This document shows, piece after piece, positions 1 through 8,582 of a DNA stretch of 64,000 nucleotides (the stretch's first letter is position 1; every line of letters starts with the position of its first letter). The stretch comes from an uncultured Prevotellaceae bacterium (GTDB lineage: Bacteria > Bacteroidota > Bacteroidia > Bacteroidales > Muribaculaceae): positions 1 through 64,000 of the forward strand of contig ONQS01000023.1 of assembly GCA_900320055.1 (NCBI GenBank), given 5' to 3'. The notes beneath the pieces are model-generated. The model saw only the letters and a program-made list of their open reading frames with translations. It had not been told where the DNA came from and did no database searches. A program made the position numbers and the translations under genes.

Positions 1-1963
1 AAATGTTTCCCATACTATAGGTATTCTCTGAAGTCCATATCTTAAATGGATTCAAATAATTATAAAAAGGTCGCACAATAGAACGGGACAAATCCAATGA
101 AATACTGTGGTTGCCATTTGCCAAATCAACTAATAAGCTTAATTGAGGAAACAAATTCCAATAATTGCGGTTGAATCTTTCATTTGAACTAACTTGATTG
201 CCCTTGACATTTGTATTCTCGGCACGCAATCCCAATGTGGTGCTAATCACATTGCTCCACTTTCTATTATACGTAATGTATAAGGCATTCACCTTTTCAT
301 CATATATAAACAGATTGCTGCTGCTCTCGTTTTTGACATACTCATTTCCATTGTGATCATAGCGGACAAAATCATTAGAGAGATGTGAGGCATCGAACTC
401 ATACCCAGACTTGAGGGAAGTGCCATCATGAAAAGAATGGCTATAATCTGCCTTAAATTCATATCCATAACTATCTACGGTAGTGTTTTGCTGAAAAAGA
501 GAATACGGAACAAGTTCGTGTGAATCTACTCCACTTGCATACTCCATTGTTCCCATAGTAGCGTTTACCGATGAGGAATAATTGGCACTCACATCCAGAT
601 TACTTCCCTTATCGTCTGTCTTGAGATGATAATAGGCCACGATACTCATCTGTGGCTTTCTGTAGGGATTCTCGGTTTCTGCGTAAGACTTCGAGTACTT
701 GTCAATGGTGCCCCTAAGATAGTTTGAACTTACAGTCGTAGACTTACTGTTACTTTCAGAGCCGCCGATATGGAATGAAGTCCCCAGGGTACTTCGCTTG
801 GTCAAGTCATACGATATACTGATATTTCCATTCAAGAAATGGCCTGTAGTTAGACTATTGCTGGAATTAAGAATATCTGTATAACTGTCTCTATAATTAT
901 AGGTCGTCTCCTTTTCAGTTTGCGAATTGTAATACAGATAACTCAGATTGGCCGAGGCATTAAATTTATTCTTTGAATAGCCTAAATACAAACTAGCCCT
1001 TGGCGTTATTCTCTCGCCAAGATATGTTGCGCTCACGCTTGCGCTACCAGTTAGTCCCTGATTGGGATTCTTCTTCATGACAATATTCACAATCCCTCCT
1101 GTAGTCGATGCCTTGTAAGAACTATTGGGAGACATGATAATCTCAATCTTCTCAATCTTGTCAGCAGGTAATGAACGTAACATCTCCATCAGCGATGCGT
1201 TGCTCATCACAGGCTTTCTGCCGTTTATATAAACCGTGGATGTACCTTTACCTAATATACTGACGGTACTGTTCTCTACACTTACCAACGGAGCATATCG
1301 CAGTAATTCATAACTGTCAATACCTGCAACTTCTGAAGGACTTGGCTTATATATGAATTTACCAGGTTCTTGCTTTAGTCTAGGTGCGGAAACGGCAACA
1401 ACAACGCCATTAAGTCGCCTTGAATCAGGTTGCATCTTGATGGTGCCGATGTTGTCGCGGCTGCACAGGCGATAGGCGGTCTTGTAACCGACGTAGGTGA
1501 TGCGGGCGATGACCTTGCCAAGGTCGTTGGGGATGACGAAGCGGCCGCTCTCGTTGGTCACACCGCCGCCCACCATCGTCGAGTCGGCGGGGTTGAGCAG
1601 GGTGACGTTGGCATAAGGCAGCGGCAGGTTGTTCTCGTCCACCACCATGCCCTTGAGGTGGTGCTCGGTCTTGTGAATGCACTCCACATAGATCTCGCCC
1701 TTCTCACCCTGGGTCATTTGGATGGGATAGAAACCTATCATCTGGCGGATGGCCTCGGGAACTGGTTTGTTCTTGACATGTGTGGTTATCGTGAAATCCT
1801 CCAGTTCGTTATAGAGGAAGTAGATGGTATAGTCGCGGGATTCTTCAGCCAGTTGGCGCAGGGCATCGGCAATCGACACGTCACGGTAGTTGCGGGTCAC
1901 GCGCTGGGCTTGTGCTGAGACGATGGTCATGCAGCACACAAGGAAAATAATGGCTTTTCTCAT
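1..1963 (-). CDS. TonB-dependent outer-membrane receptor with STN domain, 3' end cut by window
   Basis: The frame is open from the ATG at 1963 to the window edge, giving 654 residues. A signal peptide (about residues 1-20) is followed by an STN-like region (about 22-75), a carboxypeptidase-D-like regulatory fold (about 103-178, starting LKGMVVDENNLPLPYANV), a plug and beta-barrel strands. Motifs near the truncated end (RPFYNYLNPF, then YSMGN) resemble the OMP_b-brl_3 barrel family. STN receptors normally signal occupancy to a FecR-type anti-sigma factor, and one lies 4 bases upstream, followed by an ECF sigma gene. The substrate cannot be read from the sequence. Base composition drops sharply near 1430, between the regulatory fold and the plug, so the barrel may have been exchanged by recombination. 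The receptor identity is firm; the barrel family assignment is by motif memory. Confidence 0.88.
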   Translation of the reverse strand, partial: MRKAIIFLVCCMTIVSAQAQRVTRNYRDVSIADALRQLAEESRDYTIYFLYNELEDFTITTHVKNKPVPEAIRQMIGFYPIQMTQGEKGEIYVECIHKTEHHLKGMVVDENNLPLPYANVTLLNPADSTMVGGGVTNESGRFVIPNDLGKVIARITYVGYKTAYRLCSRDNIGTIKMQPDSRRLNGVVVAVSAPRLKQEPGKFIYKPSPSEVAGIDSYELLRYAPLVSVENSTVSILGKGTSTVYINGRKPVMSNASLMEMLRSLPADKIEKIEIIMSPNSSYKASTTGGIVNIVMKKNPNQGLTGSASVSATYLGERITPRASLYLGYSKNKFNASANLSYLYYNSQTEKETTYNYRDSYTDILNSSNSLTTGHFLNGNISISYDLTKRSTLGTSFHIGGSESNSKSTTVSSNYLRGTIDKYSKSYAETENPYRKPQMSIVAYYHLKTDDKGSNLDVSANYSSSVNATMGTMEYASGVDSHELVPYSLFQQNTTVDSYGYEFKADYSHSFHDGTSLKSGYEFDASHLSNDFVRYDHNGNEYVKNESSSNLFIYDEKVNALYITYNRKWSNVISTTLGLRAENTNVKGNQVSSNERFNRNYWNLFPQLSLLVDLANGNHSISLDLSRSIVRPFYNYLNPFKIWTSENTYSMGNI

Positions 1964-1967
1964 GGTA

Positions 1968-2645
1968 TTACTGCACGATTAATCGGTTTCCGGTTTGCTC
2001 GATAGTCACGCTCTCAAAATGGCTCATGTTGTCCAGCACCTTTTCCAGTCCTTCACCCTTGTTCCACACAAAGTGGAAACGCAGGGTGCGGGCCGCCTCG
2101 TTCTGGAACTCGACCGTCATGCCGTAGTAAGCGGCAATCTCGCCGAGCATCTGCTCCAGCGGGGTGTTGTCAAACACTATGGGCACCGCGTCCTCGGCTG
2201 CCGTCGTGTCGGGCACGGCTGTCGCTGCCAGGCTGTCGATTTCGTCGCCAATGGCAGCAGTGGCGGTGATTTCGGTCTCGGGCTTGGATGGAGCAGTCGT
2301 GATGATGTGGCGCACGGTATAAACCGCGGCCCATGCGATGCCCGACATCATCAAGATGCCAATCACGGTAGCGGCCACCCTAATCCACAAGCGTTCGCGC
2401 CGCTGCGGTGCCAGATGCGTTTGCTCAAATTGTTCCCAAGCCTTGTCCACATCGGCGGGCTGGGAAAGGCTGCGCTGGCTGCGGCGCGCACGGGCGACCT
2501 GCGTGAGACGGCGGTAGAACTCGCGGGTCTCATCGTCGCGGTTCACGGCATTCAGGATTTCTTGTTCGCTGTAACGCTCGGGGTAGTCGAGCATATCCAG
2601 CAGACGGTCGATGTTGTTGTTAGTTTCCATTGCGGTTGATGTCAT
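1968..2645 (-). CDS. FecR-like anti-sigma factor with C-terminal STN-like domain
   Basis: This 225-residue protein has a cytoplasmic N-terminal region, one membrane helix at about 88-110 (VAATVIGILMMSGIAWAAVY) and a periplasmic C-terminal region at about 156-225 resembling DUF4974/STN (begins FDNTPLEQMLGEIAAYYGM). It is shorter than usual FecR proteins, with little room for the central FecR domain. Its start codon overlaps the last base of the sigma gene stop (TAATG), and the receptor starts 4 bases after its end, so the three are translationally and transcriptionally linked. By analogy with FecIRA, the periplasmic part would contact the receptor STN domain and the cytoplasmic part would hold the sigma factor. 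The METNNN methionine at residue 6 is an alternative start. Confidence 0.8.
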   Translation of the reverse strand: MTSTAMETNNNIDRLLDMLDYPERYSEQEILNAVNRDDETREFYRRLTQVARARRSQRSLSQPADVDKAWEQFEQTHLAPQRRERLWIRVAATVIGILMMSGIAWAAVYTVRHIITTAPSKPETEITATAAIGDEIDSLAATAVPDTTAAEDAVPIVFDNTPLEQMLGEIAAYYGMTVEFQNEAARTLRFHFVWNKGEGLEKVLDNMSHFESVTIEQTGNRLIVQ

Positions 2646-3127
2646 TAAATGAATGATTTAATACGGCTGATGCACTGACGCAGATACTTATAGACGGTTC
2701 CCACGCTCATGTCAAGACGGGTGGCGATTTGCTGGAAGGTCAACTCCTCGTCAAAGCGCAGGCGGAAGATGGTCCGTTGCGGCTCCTCGATATGCGCTTC
2801 GACGATGGCGTTGATGCGATCAAGTTCGGCCATCAATTCCTCGATGCTGTGCGTTTCGTCGGCCTCGCCAAGCGGATGCAAGTTCTTGAAACGTTCCCTC
2901 AACTGCATATTTCTAATGCGGTTGAGGCAGCCGTTGCGCACAGCACTCATCAGATAGGCTTCGGTCTTGACGCCCGTCAGTTGGCACTCATTTTCCAGCA
3001 GGCGGGCAAACACGTCCTGGACCACGTCTTGGGCCTCGGCGTCATCGTGCAGCAAGGTTCTGGCCAGATGTATCATCTTGCCGCAATGTTGCCTGAACAG
3101 CCCCTCGAGTATGCTATTGTCATTCAT
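2645..3127 (-). CDS. ECF-type RNA polymerase sigma factor
   Basis: This 160-residue protein is the usual length for an extracytoplasmic-function sigma factor. Region 2 includes DDAEAQDVVQDVFARLLE, and region 4 carries the helix-turn-helix (LTFQQIATRLDMSVGTVYKY) at about 130-150. It is the first gene of the sigma / anti-sigma / receptor set and probably directs its own operon. I see no TAnnTTTG promoter in the roughly 110 bases upstream, which fits control by an alternative or self-recognised promoter, although that is inference. Confidence 0.9.
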   Translation of the reverse strand: MNDNSILEGLFRQHCGKMIHLARTLLHDDAEAQDVVQDVFARLLENECQLTGVKTEAYLMSAVRNGCLNRIRNMQLRERFKNLHPLGEADETHSIEELMAELDRINAIVEAHIEEPQRTIFRLRFDEELTFQQIATRLDMSVGTVYKYLRQCISRIKSFI

Positions 3128-3429
3128 GTCAGTGTCTTCGTTCTATATTGATGACACATCAACCATTAGTTTTTTCACACTTAGATGATTTTTTTTAAAA
3201 AAACGATGACTACAATAATATATTTTTTATCAATGGTGTCCGTAGAAGTTTCAGTGTTGCTGTAGAATGCAGGGCATCACCTTGGCGTAATACATTGTAA
3301 CTAAACTGATTAGTTGCCATATATCCCCAAAAATGGCAAGTTTTGCCCCAAAAGGGGAAGATACGGGGCACTTCAGAATGACATACCCTCTTCTATGACA
3401 TTAATGATAAGTGTTGTGTATCGGATGAT
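3128..3429. other. Intergenic region with small hairpins
   Basis: No coding frame is convincing here. The left part is AT-rich leader for the sigma gene. Near 3313-3339 is an inverted repeat (TTGCCAT / ATGGCAA), followed by CCCCAAAAGGGG at about 3344-3355. These could form the terminator of the GtrA-like gene, but no clean T-run follows on the minus strand. Confidence 0.4.
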
Positions 3430-3906
3430 TCACTGCTGGCCTGGGGTGCCCTTGGGGTCGACGCGGAAGGTGACGAAGCGGTTGTACACATAGTTGGCCA
3501 GAGTGTAGGCTACCATGGCAAGGATCATAACGATGTTCTGGCCGGCCTTCTGCATCGGGAAGAAGGGGATCACATCGTCGGGCAAGTTTTTCCAACCGAG
3601 ACCTTCAAGTAATATCCAACTTACACACAACTGCAATGCCAGACAGATCAGGAAGCCACACACAAACAAGAACAACTCCCGCTTGACATTATTCTTGGTC
3701 TTGAAGACCCAATTGCGGTTCCATACGAAACTGTTGATCACGCCCAGCACATAGCCGATGACATTGGAGATGCCGTATGGAAGATCCAATTTGGTGTTTA
3801 ACAGATAGAAAGCCACCATGGTGATAAGCGTATTGGACGCGCCTATCACAGCATATTTGAGCAATTGTATACCCGTCTGACGGGCTTCGGCTTTATCTAT
3901 CTTCAT
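3430..3906 (-). CDS. GtrA-like membrane protein
   Basis: The 158-residue protein has four predicted membrane helices and the family-like segments LLKYAVIGASNTLITM and NVIGYVLGVINSFVWNRNW, with a closing NRFVTFRV. GtrA-like proteins are thought to help move or use lipid-linked sugars for cell-surface polysaccharide or teichoic-type modification. No glycosyltransferase partner adjoins it, so the substrate is unknown. It has its own strong promoter at 3927-3957 and ends about 300 bases before the next gene. Confidence 0.85.
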   Translation of the reverse strand: MKIDKAEARQTGIQLLKYAVIGASNTLITMVAFYLLNTKLDLPYGISNVIGYVLGVINSFVWNRNWVFKTKNNVKRELFLFVCGFLICLALQLCVSWILLEGLGWKNLPDDVIPFFPMQKAGQNIVMILAMVAYTLANYVYNRFVTFRVDPKGTPGQQ

Positions 3907-3926
3907 GATACAAGTTTTAAACTCGG

Positions 3927-3957
3927 CAAAATTAGGTATTTTTAACGAATTATCAAA
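3927..3957 (-). promoter_or_regulatory. Bacteroidota promoter of the GtrA-like gene
   Basis: On the minus strand, TTTG (3954-3957) lies 19 bases before TAATTTTG (3927-3934), matching the TTTG / TAnnTTTG consensus. Transcription would begin roughly 15 bases before the ATG at 3906. Confidence 0.75.
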
Positions 3958-3981
3958 ATTACTCGTAGATTTTTGGATTGA

Positions 3982-4506
3982 CTAGTCGTTATTTTTGCTC
4001 AGAGGCGAGGTGACGAGCCCTACGTTGACCAAGCCCGTGAGCGTATCACAGCCCTGCATGGTCTGCCAGACGACTACAGCGCGTGCTCCATCGGGCGCGA
4101 TACCATACAGCAGGTCGACCTTGTCCTGATAGAGCGCTCCGAATCCCCCACCCGTCCAGTTGCCGTACTGATCTGCGAGCACCATGTCGACATGCTGTCG
4201 CGAGATTGTCGAATCGGCGGCGATGACATCAATCACCAACGAGAGGTTACGATACCGGTAACTATTGTCATGACGCACTGCTAGAGCAATATCATAGCGA
4301 GCCGTTGAGTCGTCATACACGGGATTGAACTTTAAGGGCATCGTGGCATGCCATCCTGTGGCCGAAAACGTTACGAATTGGGCATGGGCCATGACTGGCT
4401 TACGCTCGCATGATGCCAAAATGACCATAACGGCGGCAATGAACACCATCGTCATTGCCACCGCACTATCAGTCATTGCACGCACAAGGCGTTTAGTCCT
4501 TAGCAT
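3982..4506 (-). CDS. gldH: GldH-like lipoprotein
   Basis: The protein has a lipoprotein signal ending in the lipobox LASC and a mature part of about 140 residues rich in beta-strand segments (for example FNPVYDDSTARYDIALAVRH). Position directly downstream of the PSP1/RicT-like gene is the usual place of gldH in Bacteroidales. GldH was defined as a gliding-motility lipoprotein in Flavobacterium; non-gliding Bacteroidales keep it with an unclear envelope role. The start at 4506 overlaps the ricT-like gene by 14 bases; the ATG at 4476 gives a more standard signal peptide and is equally possible. The assignment rests on context and lipoprotein pattern more than on a diagnostic motif. Confidence 0.72.
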   Translation of the reverse strand: MLRTKRLVRAMTDSAVAMTMVFIAAVMVILASCERKPVMAHAQFVTFSATGWHATMPLKFNPVYDDSTARYDIALAVRHDNSYRYRNLSLVIDVIAADSTISRQHVDMVLADQYGNWTGGGFGALYQDKVDLLYGIAPDGARAVVVWQTMQGCDTLTGLVNVGLVTSPLSKNND

Positions 4507-5950
4507 TATTTTGTTTGCCTTGCCCATCGTTGTTATGTGCAGTATCGCCCTCACGGGATTGTCGCGGCTTAAAGGTCTTGACAGGCTTCTGAGAGCGATC
4601 GCGCCGCTGGCGCTTTTCACCGCGTGGCTGTTGCTCGCTCTTGTCTTGAGGGGGTTCACTCTGCTGACGCTTGGGCTTGGGCGCACGCTGCTTGCGGTCG
4701 GGCCTTCGCTGAATGCCATTGTCATTGCCTTCGGGCGAGACGGCTTCAGCAGCATTGCCACCATTATCCCTATCCTGACGATTCTGCTTCTCGACACTTG
4801 CGGACTTATCGGCCGACGAAGAAGACTTCTTTTTCTTCTTCTTTTTCTTTTTGTCAAAGCGGCTAATGCTATCCTGCGACAACAGATCGCCAAACGGCGA
4901 CGACTCTTTGACGTTCTCATCCTCGGGCTTGAGGGCATCGGGCTTAATGCCGTTTTTGTTCAAGGCGATGATCTCAAATGCTTGGGCCGCTGTCAGCGTA
5001 ACGGTGTTGACAGGAGCGTTGCGCTCGGTCGAATAGATGATTTCGCGCTTCAGGGCATCGGCCTTAAAGTAATAATAGGTGGCATCCTTGGTCTCGAGGT
5101 GGACATCCTTGGCCGGCAGTTGGCGGATAGCCTCGACATAGGTGTTAACCTCAAAGTTGATGCAGCACTTGAGTTTAGCACACTGTCCAGCCAGGTTCTG
5201 CGGGTTGAGAGAGATATCCTGGAAACGAGCCGCGCTGGTGGCAACGGAGACAAAGCCAGACATCCATGTGGCGCAACACAGTGGACGGCCGCAAGGGCCT
5301 ATGCCGCCGATGCGGCCAGCCTCTTGCCGAGCGCCAATCTGTTTCATCTCTACTCGTATCTTGAACACGTCGGCCAGCACCTTGATCAGTTGTCTGAAGT
5401 CGACACGCTCATCGGCGATGTAATAGAAAATCGCCTTGTTGCCATCGCCCTGATACTCGACGTCGCCAATCTTCATCTTCAGTCCCAGATCGACGGCAAT
5501 CTTGCGCGAGCGGATCATCGTGTCCTCCTCGCGAGCCTTGGCCTGCTCATAACGTTCCATGTCAGAAGGCTTAGCCTTGCGGAAAACACGCAGTATCTCA
5601 GCGTCTTTGCGCAGGTTGACGCGCTTCATCTGATTCTTGACCAATCGGCCGGTCAGCCCTACACGTCCCACATCATGACCCGGATTGGCCTCAACGGCCA
5701 CCCAATCGCCACGCTTGAGGGGGATGTGGGTGCTGTTGCGGTAGAAGCCGCGTCGCGTGTTCTTGAACAGCACCTCAACAATTTCAAAATCGTTGTCGGG
5801 CACATCCTCAAGCCAGTTGGTGCTAGTGAGGTTACAACGGCCGATATCGCCATTGCAACATCCCCCGCTGCACGCGCCGGCACTGCACTTGACGCAAGTG
5901 TCGGGCGCAGGCTCAGGGATGTTAACTTGAGTTATCTTATTCTCGTCCAT
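4493..5950 (-). CDS. PSP1-domain protein, RicT-like, with Lys-rich tail
   Basis: The 485-residue protein has a Cys-rich N-terminus (CVKCSAGACSGGCCNGDIGRC) written here only as a landmark near residues 19-39, and a central PSP1 domain with the conserved GGIGPCGRPLCCATWM segment and further Cys pairs (CAKLKCC). In Firmicutes, RicT joins RicA/RicF in an Fe-S complex that affects RNA processing by RNase Y. Here the gene sits 15 bases after rny, which supports an RNA-decay link. The C-terminal 110 or so residues are a low-complexity tail with a nine-Lys run, then Ser and Arg/Gln-rich sequence, plausibly RNA-binding. The PSP1 identity is secure; the functional analogy is inference. Confidence 0.86.
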   Translation of the reverse strand: MDENKITQVNIPEPAPDTCVKCSAGACSGGCCNGDIGRCNLTSTNWLEDVPDNDFEIVEVLFKNTRRGFYRNSTHIPLKRGDWVAVEANPGHDVGRVGLTGRLVKNQMKRVNLRKDAEILRVFRKAKPSDMERYEQAKAREEDTMIRSRKIAVDLGLKMKIGDVEYQGDGNKAIFYYIADERVDFRQLIKVLADVFKIRVEMKQIGARQEAGRIGGIGPCGRPLCCATWMSGFVSVATSAARFQDISLNPQNLAGQCAKLKCCINFEVNTYVEAIRQLPAKDVHLETKDATYYYFKADALKREIIYSTERNAPVNTVTLTAAQAFEIIALNKNGIKPDALKPEDENVKESSPFGDLLSQDSISRFDKKKKKKKKKSSSSADKSASVEKQNRQDRDNGGNAAEAVSPEGNDNGIQRRPDRKQRAPKPKRQQSEPPQDKSEQQPRGEKRQRRDRSQKPVKTFKPRQSREGDTAHNNDGQGKQNNAKD

Positions 5951-5965
5951 CGTGGTACGCGCACA

Positions 5966-7507
5966 TTATTTTGCGTAACTAACGGCACGGGTTTCACGGA
6001 TGACGGTGATGCGCACCTGGCCGGGATAAGTCATCTCATCCTGGATCTTCTGAGCAATCTCGTTAGAGAGTTTCTCGGTCTCGGCATCACTGATCTTGTC
6101 AGCGCCTACGATGACGCGCAATTCACGGCCAGCCTGGATAGCATAAGTCTTAACCACGCCGGGATAGGACAATGCCAGATGCTCAAGGTCGTTGAGGCGC
6201 TTGATATAGGCCTCAACAATCTCGCGACGGGCACCAGGACGAGCGCCGCTGATGGCATCGCACACCTGCACGATGGGAGCATAAAGGCTTGTGGCCTCCT
6301 CCTCGTCGTGGTGGGCTCCGATGGCATTGCAGATGTCGGCCTTCTCCTTATACTTCTCGGCCAACTTCATACCCAGTTGAGCGTGTGGCAGTTCGGGCTC
6401 ATCGTCGGGCACCTTGCCGATATCGTGCAACAGGCCGGCACGGCGAGCCTTCTTAGGATTCAATCCCAACTCGCTGGCCATGATGGCGCACAGGTTAGCG
6501 GTCTCACGCGAGTGCTGCAGCAGGTTCTGGCCATAACTGGAGCGATATTTCATCTTACCGATGAGTCGGATCAGTTCAGGATGCAAGCCATGGATACCCA
6601 TATCGATGGCCGTGCGCTTACCAGTCTCAATCACCTCTTCCTCGACCTGACGGCGAACCTTTGCCACCACCTCCTCGATGCGGGCGGGATGGATACGGCC
6701 GTCGCTCACCAACTGATGCAATGCCAAGCGAGCGATCTCGCGGCGCACAGGGTCAAATCCCGACAGCACGATAGCCTCGGGCGTGTCATCAACCACGATC
6801 TCGACGCCTGTTGCAGCCTCCAGAGCACGGATATTACGGCCCTCACGACCGATGATGCGACCCTTAATTTCGTCATTATCAATATGGAACACCGTCACAG
6901 CGTTCTCGACCGCAGTCTCGGTAGCGACACGCTGGATGGTCTCGATGATGATGCGCTTGGCCTCTTTGTTGGCAGTCATCTTGGCATCATCCATGATATC
7001 GTTGATGTAACTTGCCGCATTGGTCTTAGCCTCATCCTTGAGCGACTCGATCAGTTTCTCCTTAGCCTCATCGGCCGACAAGCCGCTCACGTGCTCAAGC
7101 GTGTCGCGAACGCTCTTCTCCATCTTGTCGATATCCTTCTTGCGCTCGTCAAGCACTGCCATCTGGTTCTCGACATTCATCTTCAGGCTCTCGACCTCAT
7201 TGCTGCGGCGCTTGAGTTCGCCCTGTTGCTGGTTGAGGGACATCTCACGCTGCTTCAGTTTGGCTTCGCTGGTCTGTACCTTGCTCAGGCGTGAATTGGC
7301 TTCCTTCTCAGCGTCACTCTTGATCGACATACCGATTTCTTTGCCCTTAAGCACCTCCTTGTTCTTGAGCACCTCGGCTTCAAGACGAGCCTTCTCAATG
7401 ATCTCGTTGGCTTGTGATTTGGCATTCTTACGCGAGAAGTATAATGCCGCCACACATCCAATTGCCATCGCCAGGATGGCTACAATAACAGTAATTATAA
7501 TGTTCAT
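5966..7507 (-). CDS. rny: Ribonuclease Y
   Basis: From the ATG at 7507 the product is 513 residues, the normal RNase Y length. An N-terminal membrane helix ([20 protein letters not shown]) is followed by a long coiled coil (about 25-190), a KH domain with [17 protein letters not shown], and an HD domain with LLHDIGK. RNase Y is the membrane-bound endoribonuclease that starts mRNA decay. The frame stays open upstream to 7576 but those extra residues lack family character, so I chose 7507. It lies between zapA and the ricT-like gene in a same-strand operon. Confidence 0.95.
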   Translation of the reverse strand: MNIIITVIVAILAMAIGCVAALYFSRKNAKSQANEIIEKARLEAEVLKNKEVLKGKEIGMSIKSDAEKEANSRLSKVQTSEAKLKQREMSLNQQQGELKRRSNEVESLKMNVENQMAVLDERKKDIDKMEKSVRDTLEHVSGLSADEAKEKLIESLKDEAKTNAASYINDIMDDAKMTANKEAKRIIIETIQRVATETAVENAVTVFHIDNDEIKGRIIGREGRNIRALEAATGVEIVVDDTPEAIVLSGFDPVRREIARLALHQLVSDGRIHPARIEEVVAKVRRQVEEEVIETGKRTAIDMGIHGLHPELIRLIGKMKYRSSYGQNLLQHSRETANLCAIMASELGLNPKKARRAGLLHDIGKVPDDEPELPHAQLGMKLAEKYKEKADICNAIGAHHDEEEATSLYAPIVQVCDAISGARPGARREIVEAYIKRLNDLEHLALSYPGVVKTYAIQAGRELRVIVGADKISDAETEKLSNEIAQKIQDEMTYPGQVRITVIRETRAVSYAK

Positions 7508-7641
7508 TTTAATTGATAAAATATTAAACAAACGCGCCACCATAGGTATCAAACGCATCATGCTGGCAATCAGCATAGTGCATCATCATTCCTAAAGTGG
7601 TGCAGGAACCTAATTCTAAAAACGACGCATTCAGCAGGACA
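7508..7641. other. Gap between zapA and rny
   Basis: This 134-base gap is long for the operon. No clear terminator or TAnnTTTG promoter is visible on the minus strand, so read-through from zapA to rny is assumed. Confidence 0.3.
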
Positions 7642-7938
7642 TCACTCCCCGTCGCCCAAAAGGGCATCGAGACGATTGTCCAGATCATTCAGGAACTCAT
7701 TGACCTGACGGTTTTCACCGTAAGCCTCCAGATAGAGGCGGGCAAACTGGAAAGCCACCCTGCCAAGCACATCGGCCGACTCCCCGTTGAAGCGGTTCAT
7801 CCATTTCTTCCACAATGTGTTGACAAGTTCCTCGGCCTTGCGGTAATTTTCCTCCTCTTCTGGGTTAATACTCAGCGCAATCGGATTAGCCGCGTCGGCG
7901 AGTTGTATCCATATTTTTTCTTTATTATTGTCGGCCAT
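7642..7938 (-). CDS. zapA: Cell division protein ZapA
   Basis: From the ATG at 7938 the product is 98 residues. It starts MADNNKEKIWIQLADAANPI and continues with the helical region EEEENYRKAEELVNTLWKKW typical of ZapA, which binds FtsZ and cross-links protofilaments at the Z-ring. The start at 7938 leaves 17 bases after the upstream coiled-coil gene; an in-frame start at 7980 would overlap that gene and looks less likely. Neighbours (coiled-coil partner upstream, rny downstream) match the common Bacteroidales arrangement. Confidence 0.85.
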   Translation of the reverse strand: MADNNKEKIWIQLADAANPIALSINPEEEENYRKAEELVNTLWKKWMNRFNGESADVLGRVAFQFARLYLEAYGENRQVNEFLNDLDNRLDALLGDGE

Positions 7939-7955
7939 AACGGTAGAGAGTCGTT

Positions 7956-8252
7956 TCAAGCGTTCAATTGTTTGATGCACCGGTCAATGTCCCGCACCAT
8001 TTTGGCAACTTGCTTCTTGTATTTCGCAACCGACTCCGGGTTACTCGGAACAGAATGCGCCACACGCAGAAACTCATTATCTATCTTGAGTTGGCTCAAT
8101 TCCTTCTCCAACTTTTCGATCTCGAGTTCCTGGCGCTCGATCACGCGCGACATTTCCTTTTTCTCATTCAGGAGCGCGACATACCGCTTGCCCAAGACCT
8201 CCATCTTGTGCGACAACTGCTGCAGTCTATCTTTCAACTCCATCGAGGGCAT
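7956..8252 (-). CDS. Short coiled-coil protein upstream of zapA
   Basis: From the ATG at 8252 the product is 98 residues, mostly heptad-patterned helix (for example ERQELEIEKLEKELSQLKID). A ZapB-like divisome role is suggested by its position immediately before zapA and by its size and coiled coil, but ZapB-type proteins cannot be told apart from other coiled coils by eye. The promoter at 8270-8277 puts the transcript start about 12 bases before this ATG, so it heads the operon. An alternative start is the second Met (MELKDRLQQL) at 8243. Confidence 0.75.
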   Translation of the reverse strand: MPSMELKDRLQQLSHKMEVLGKRYVALLNEKKEMSRVIERQELEIEKLEKELSQLKIDNEFLRVAHSVPSNPESVAKYKKQVAKMVRDIDRCIKQLNA

Positions 8253-8269
8253 AGTTACCAATTTTTTTG

Positions 8270-8277
8270 CAAAAGTA
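8270..8277 (-). promoter_or_regulatory. -7 element for the coiled-coil/zapA/rny operon
   Basis: TACTTTTG on the minus strand matches TAnnTTTG. No good TTTG is seen at the -33 spacing. Confidence 0.55.
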
Positions 8278-8411
8278 CAACTAATTTTGAATTATCGGCA
8301 CTCAACACGGCAAATATTTTGCATTTTGAGGCGCAAAAAATAGCATTTTGCGATTAATCGACACATATTCAGTTATGTATAATCTTTTTTTGAAAAAAAT
8401 CCGCAAAAAAG

Positions 8412-8442
8412 TTTGTCAGTTCTAAAAATGGTATTACCTTTG
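8412..8442 (+). promoter_or_regulatory. Promoter of tRNA-Ala
   Basis: TTTG (8412-8415), 19 bases, then TACCTTTG (8435-8442): a full Bacteroidota promoter, placed 12 bases before the first tRNA base. Confidence 0.85.
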
Positions 8443-8454
8443 CATCCGCAAATC

Positions 8455-8527
8455 GGGGCATTAGCTCATCTGGTAGAGCGCAACACTGGCAGTGTTGAGG
8501 TAAGCGGTTCGAGTCCGCTATGCTCCA
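8455..8527 (+). tRNA. tRNA-Ala, anticodon GGC
   Basis: The 73-base sequence folds as a cloverleaf. The acceptor stem is GGGGCAT / ATGCTCC (one G-T pair), the D-arm GCTC...GAGC, the anticodon stem CAACA / TGTTG with loop CTGGCAG (anticodon GGC), and the T-arm AGCGG TTCGAGT CCGCT. The discriminator is A, and CCA is not encoded. It reads the Ala codon GCC. Its last 12 bases are repeated at 9768, see the repeat entries. Confidence 0.96.
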
Positions 8528-8536
8528 CAATTCAAA
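8516..8536 (+). repeat. Direct repeat, copy 1: tRNA-Ala 3' end
   Basis: These 21 bases start in the T-arm of the tRNA (CGCTATGCTCC...) and are identical to 9768-9788. Similarity then continues through a terminator hairpin to about 8590. The pattern is what site-specific integration at a tRNA 3' end leaves behind. Confidence 0.8.
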
Positions 8537-8569
8537 AATAAGCGACTGATTTTCAGCCGCTTATTTTTT
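8535..8569 (+). terminator. Hairpin terminator after tRNA-Ala, probably bidirectional
   Basis: Stem AAAATAAGCG / CGCTTATTTT extended inward by CTGA / TCAG and followed by a T-run. On the minus strand it also ends in T residues and could terminate the FISUMP gene, which stops at 8583. Confidence 0.8.
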
Positions 8570-8582
8570 ATTTCATTGGTTG

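Noticed and set aside
3982..4506. Evidence that the organism glides
   Set aside because: GldH-like lipoproteins are retained by non-gliding Bacteroidales; no other gld or spr genes are here.
4325..7294. A 989-codon plus-strand open frame antisense to rny and the ricT-like gene
   Set aside because: It is the mirror of two well-supported genes in GC-rich codons, has no recognisable domain, and no promoter or start context.
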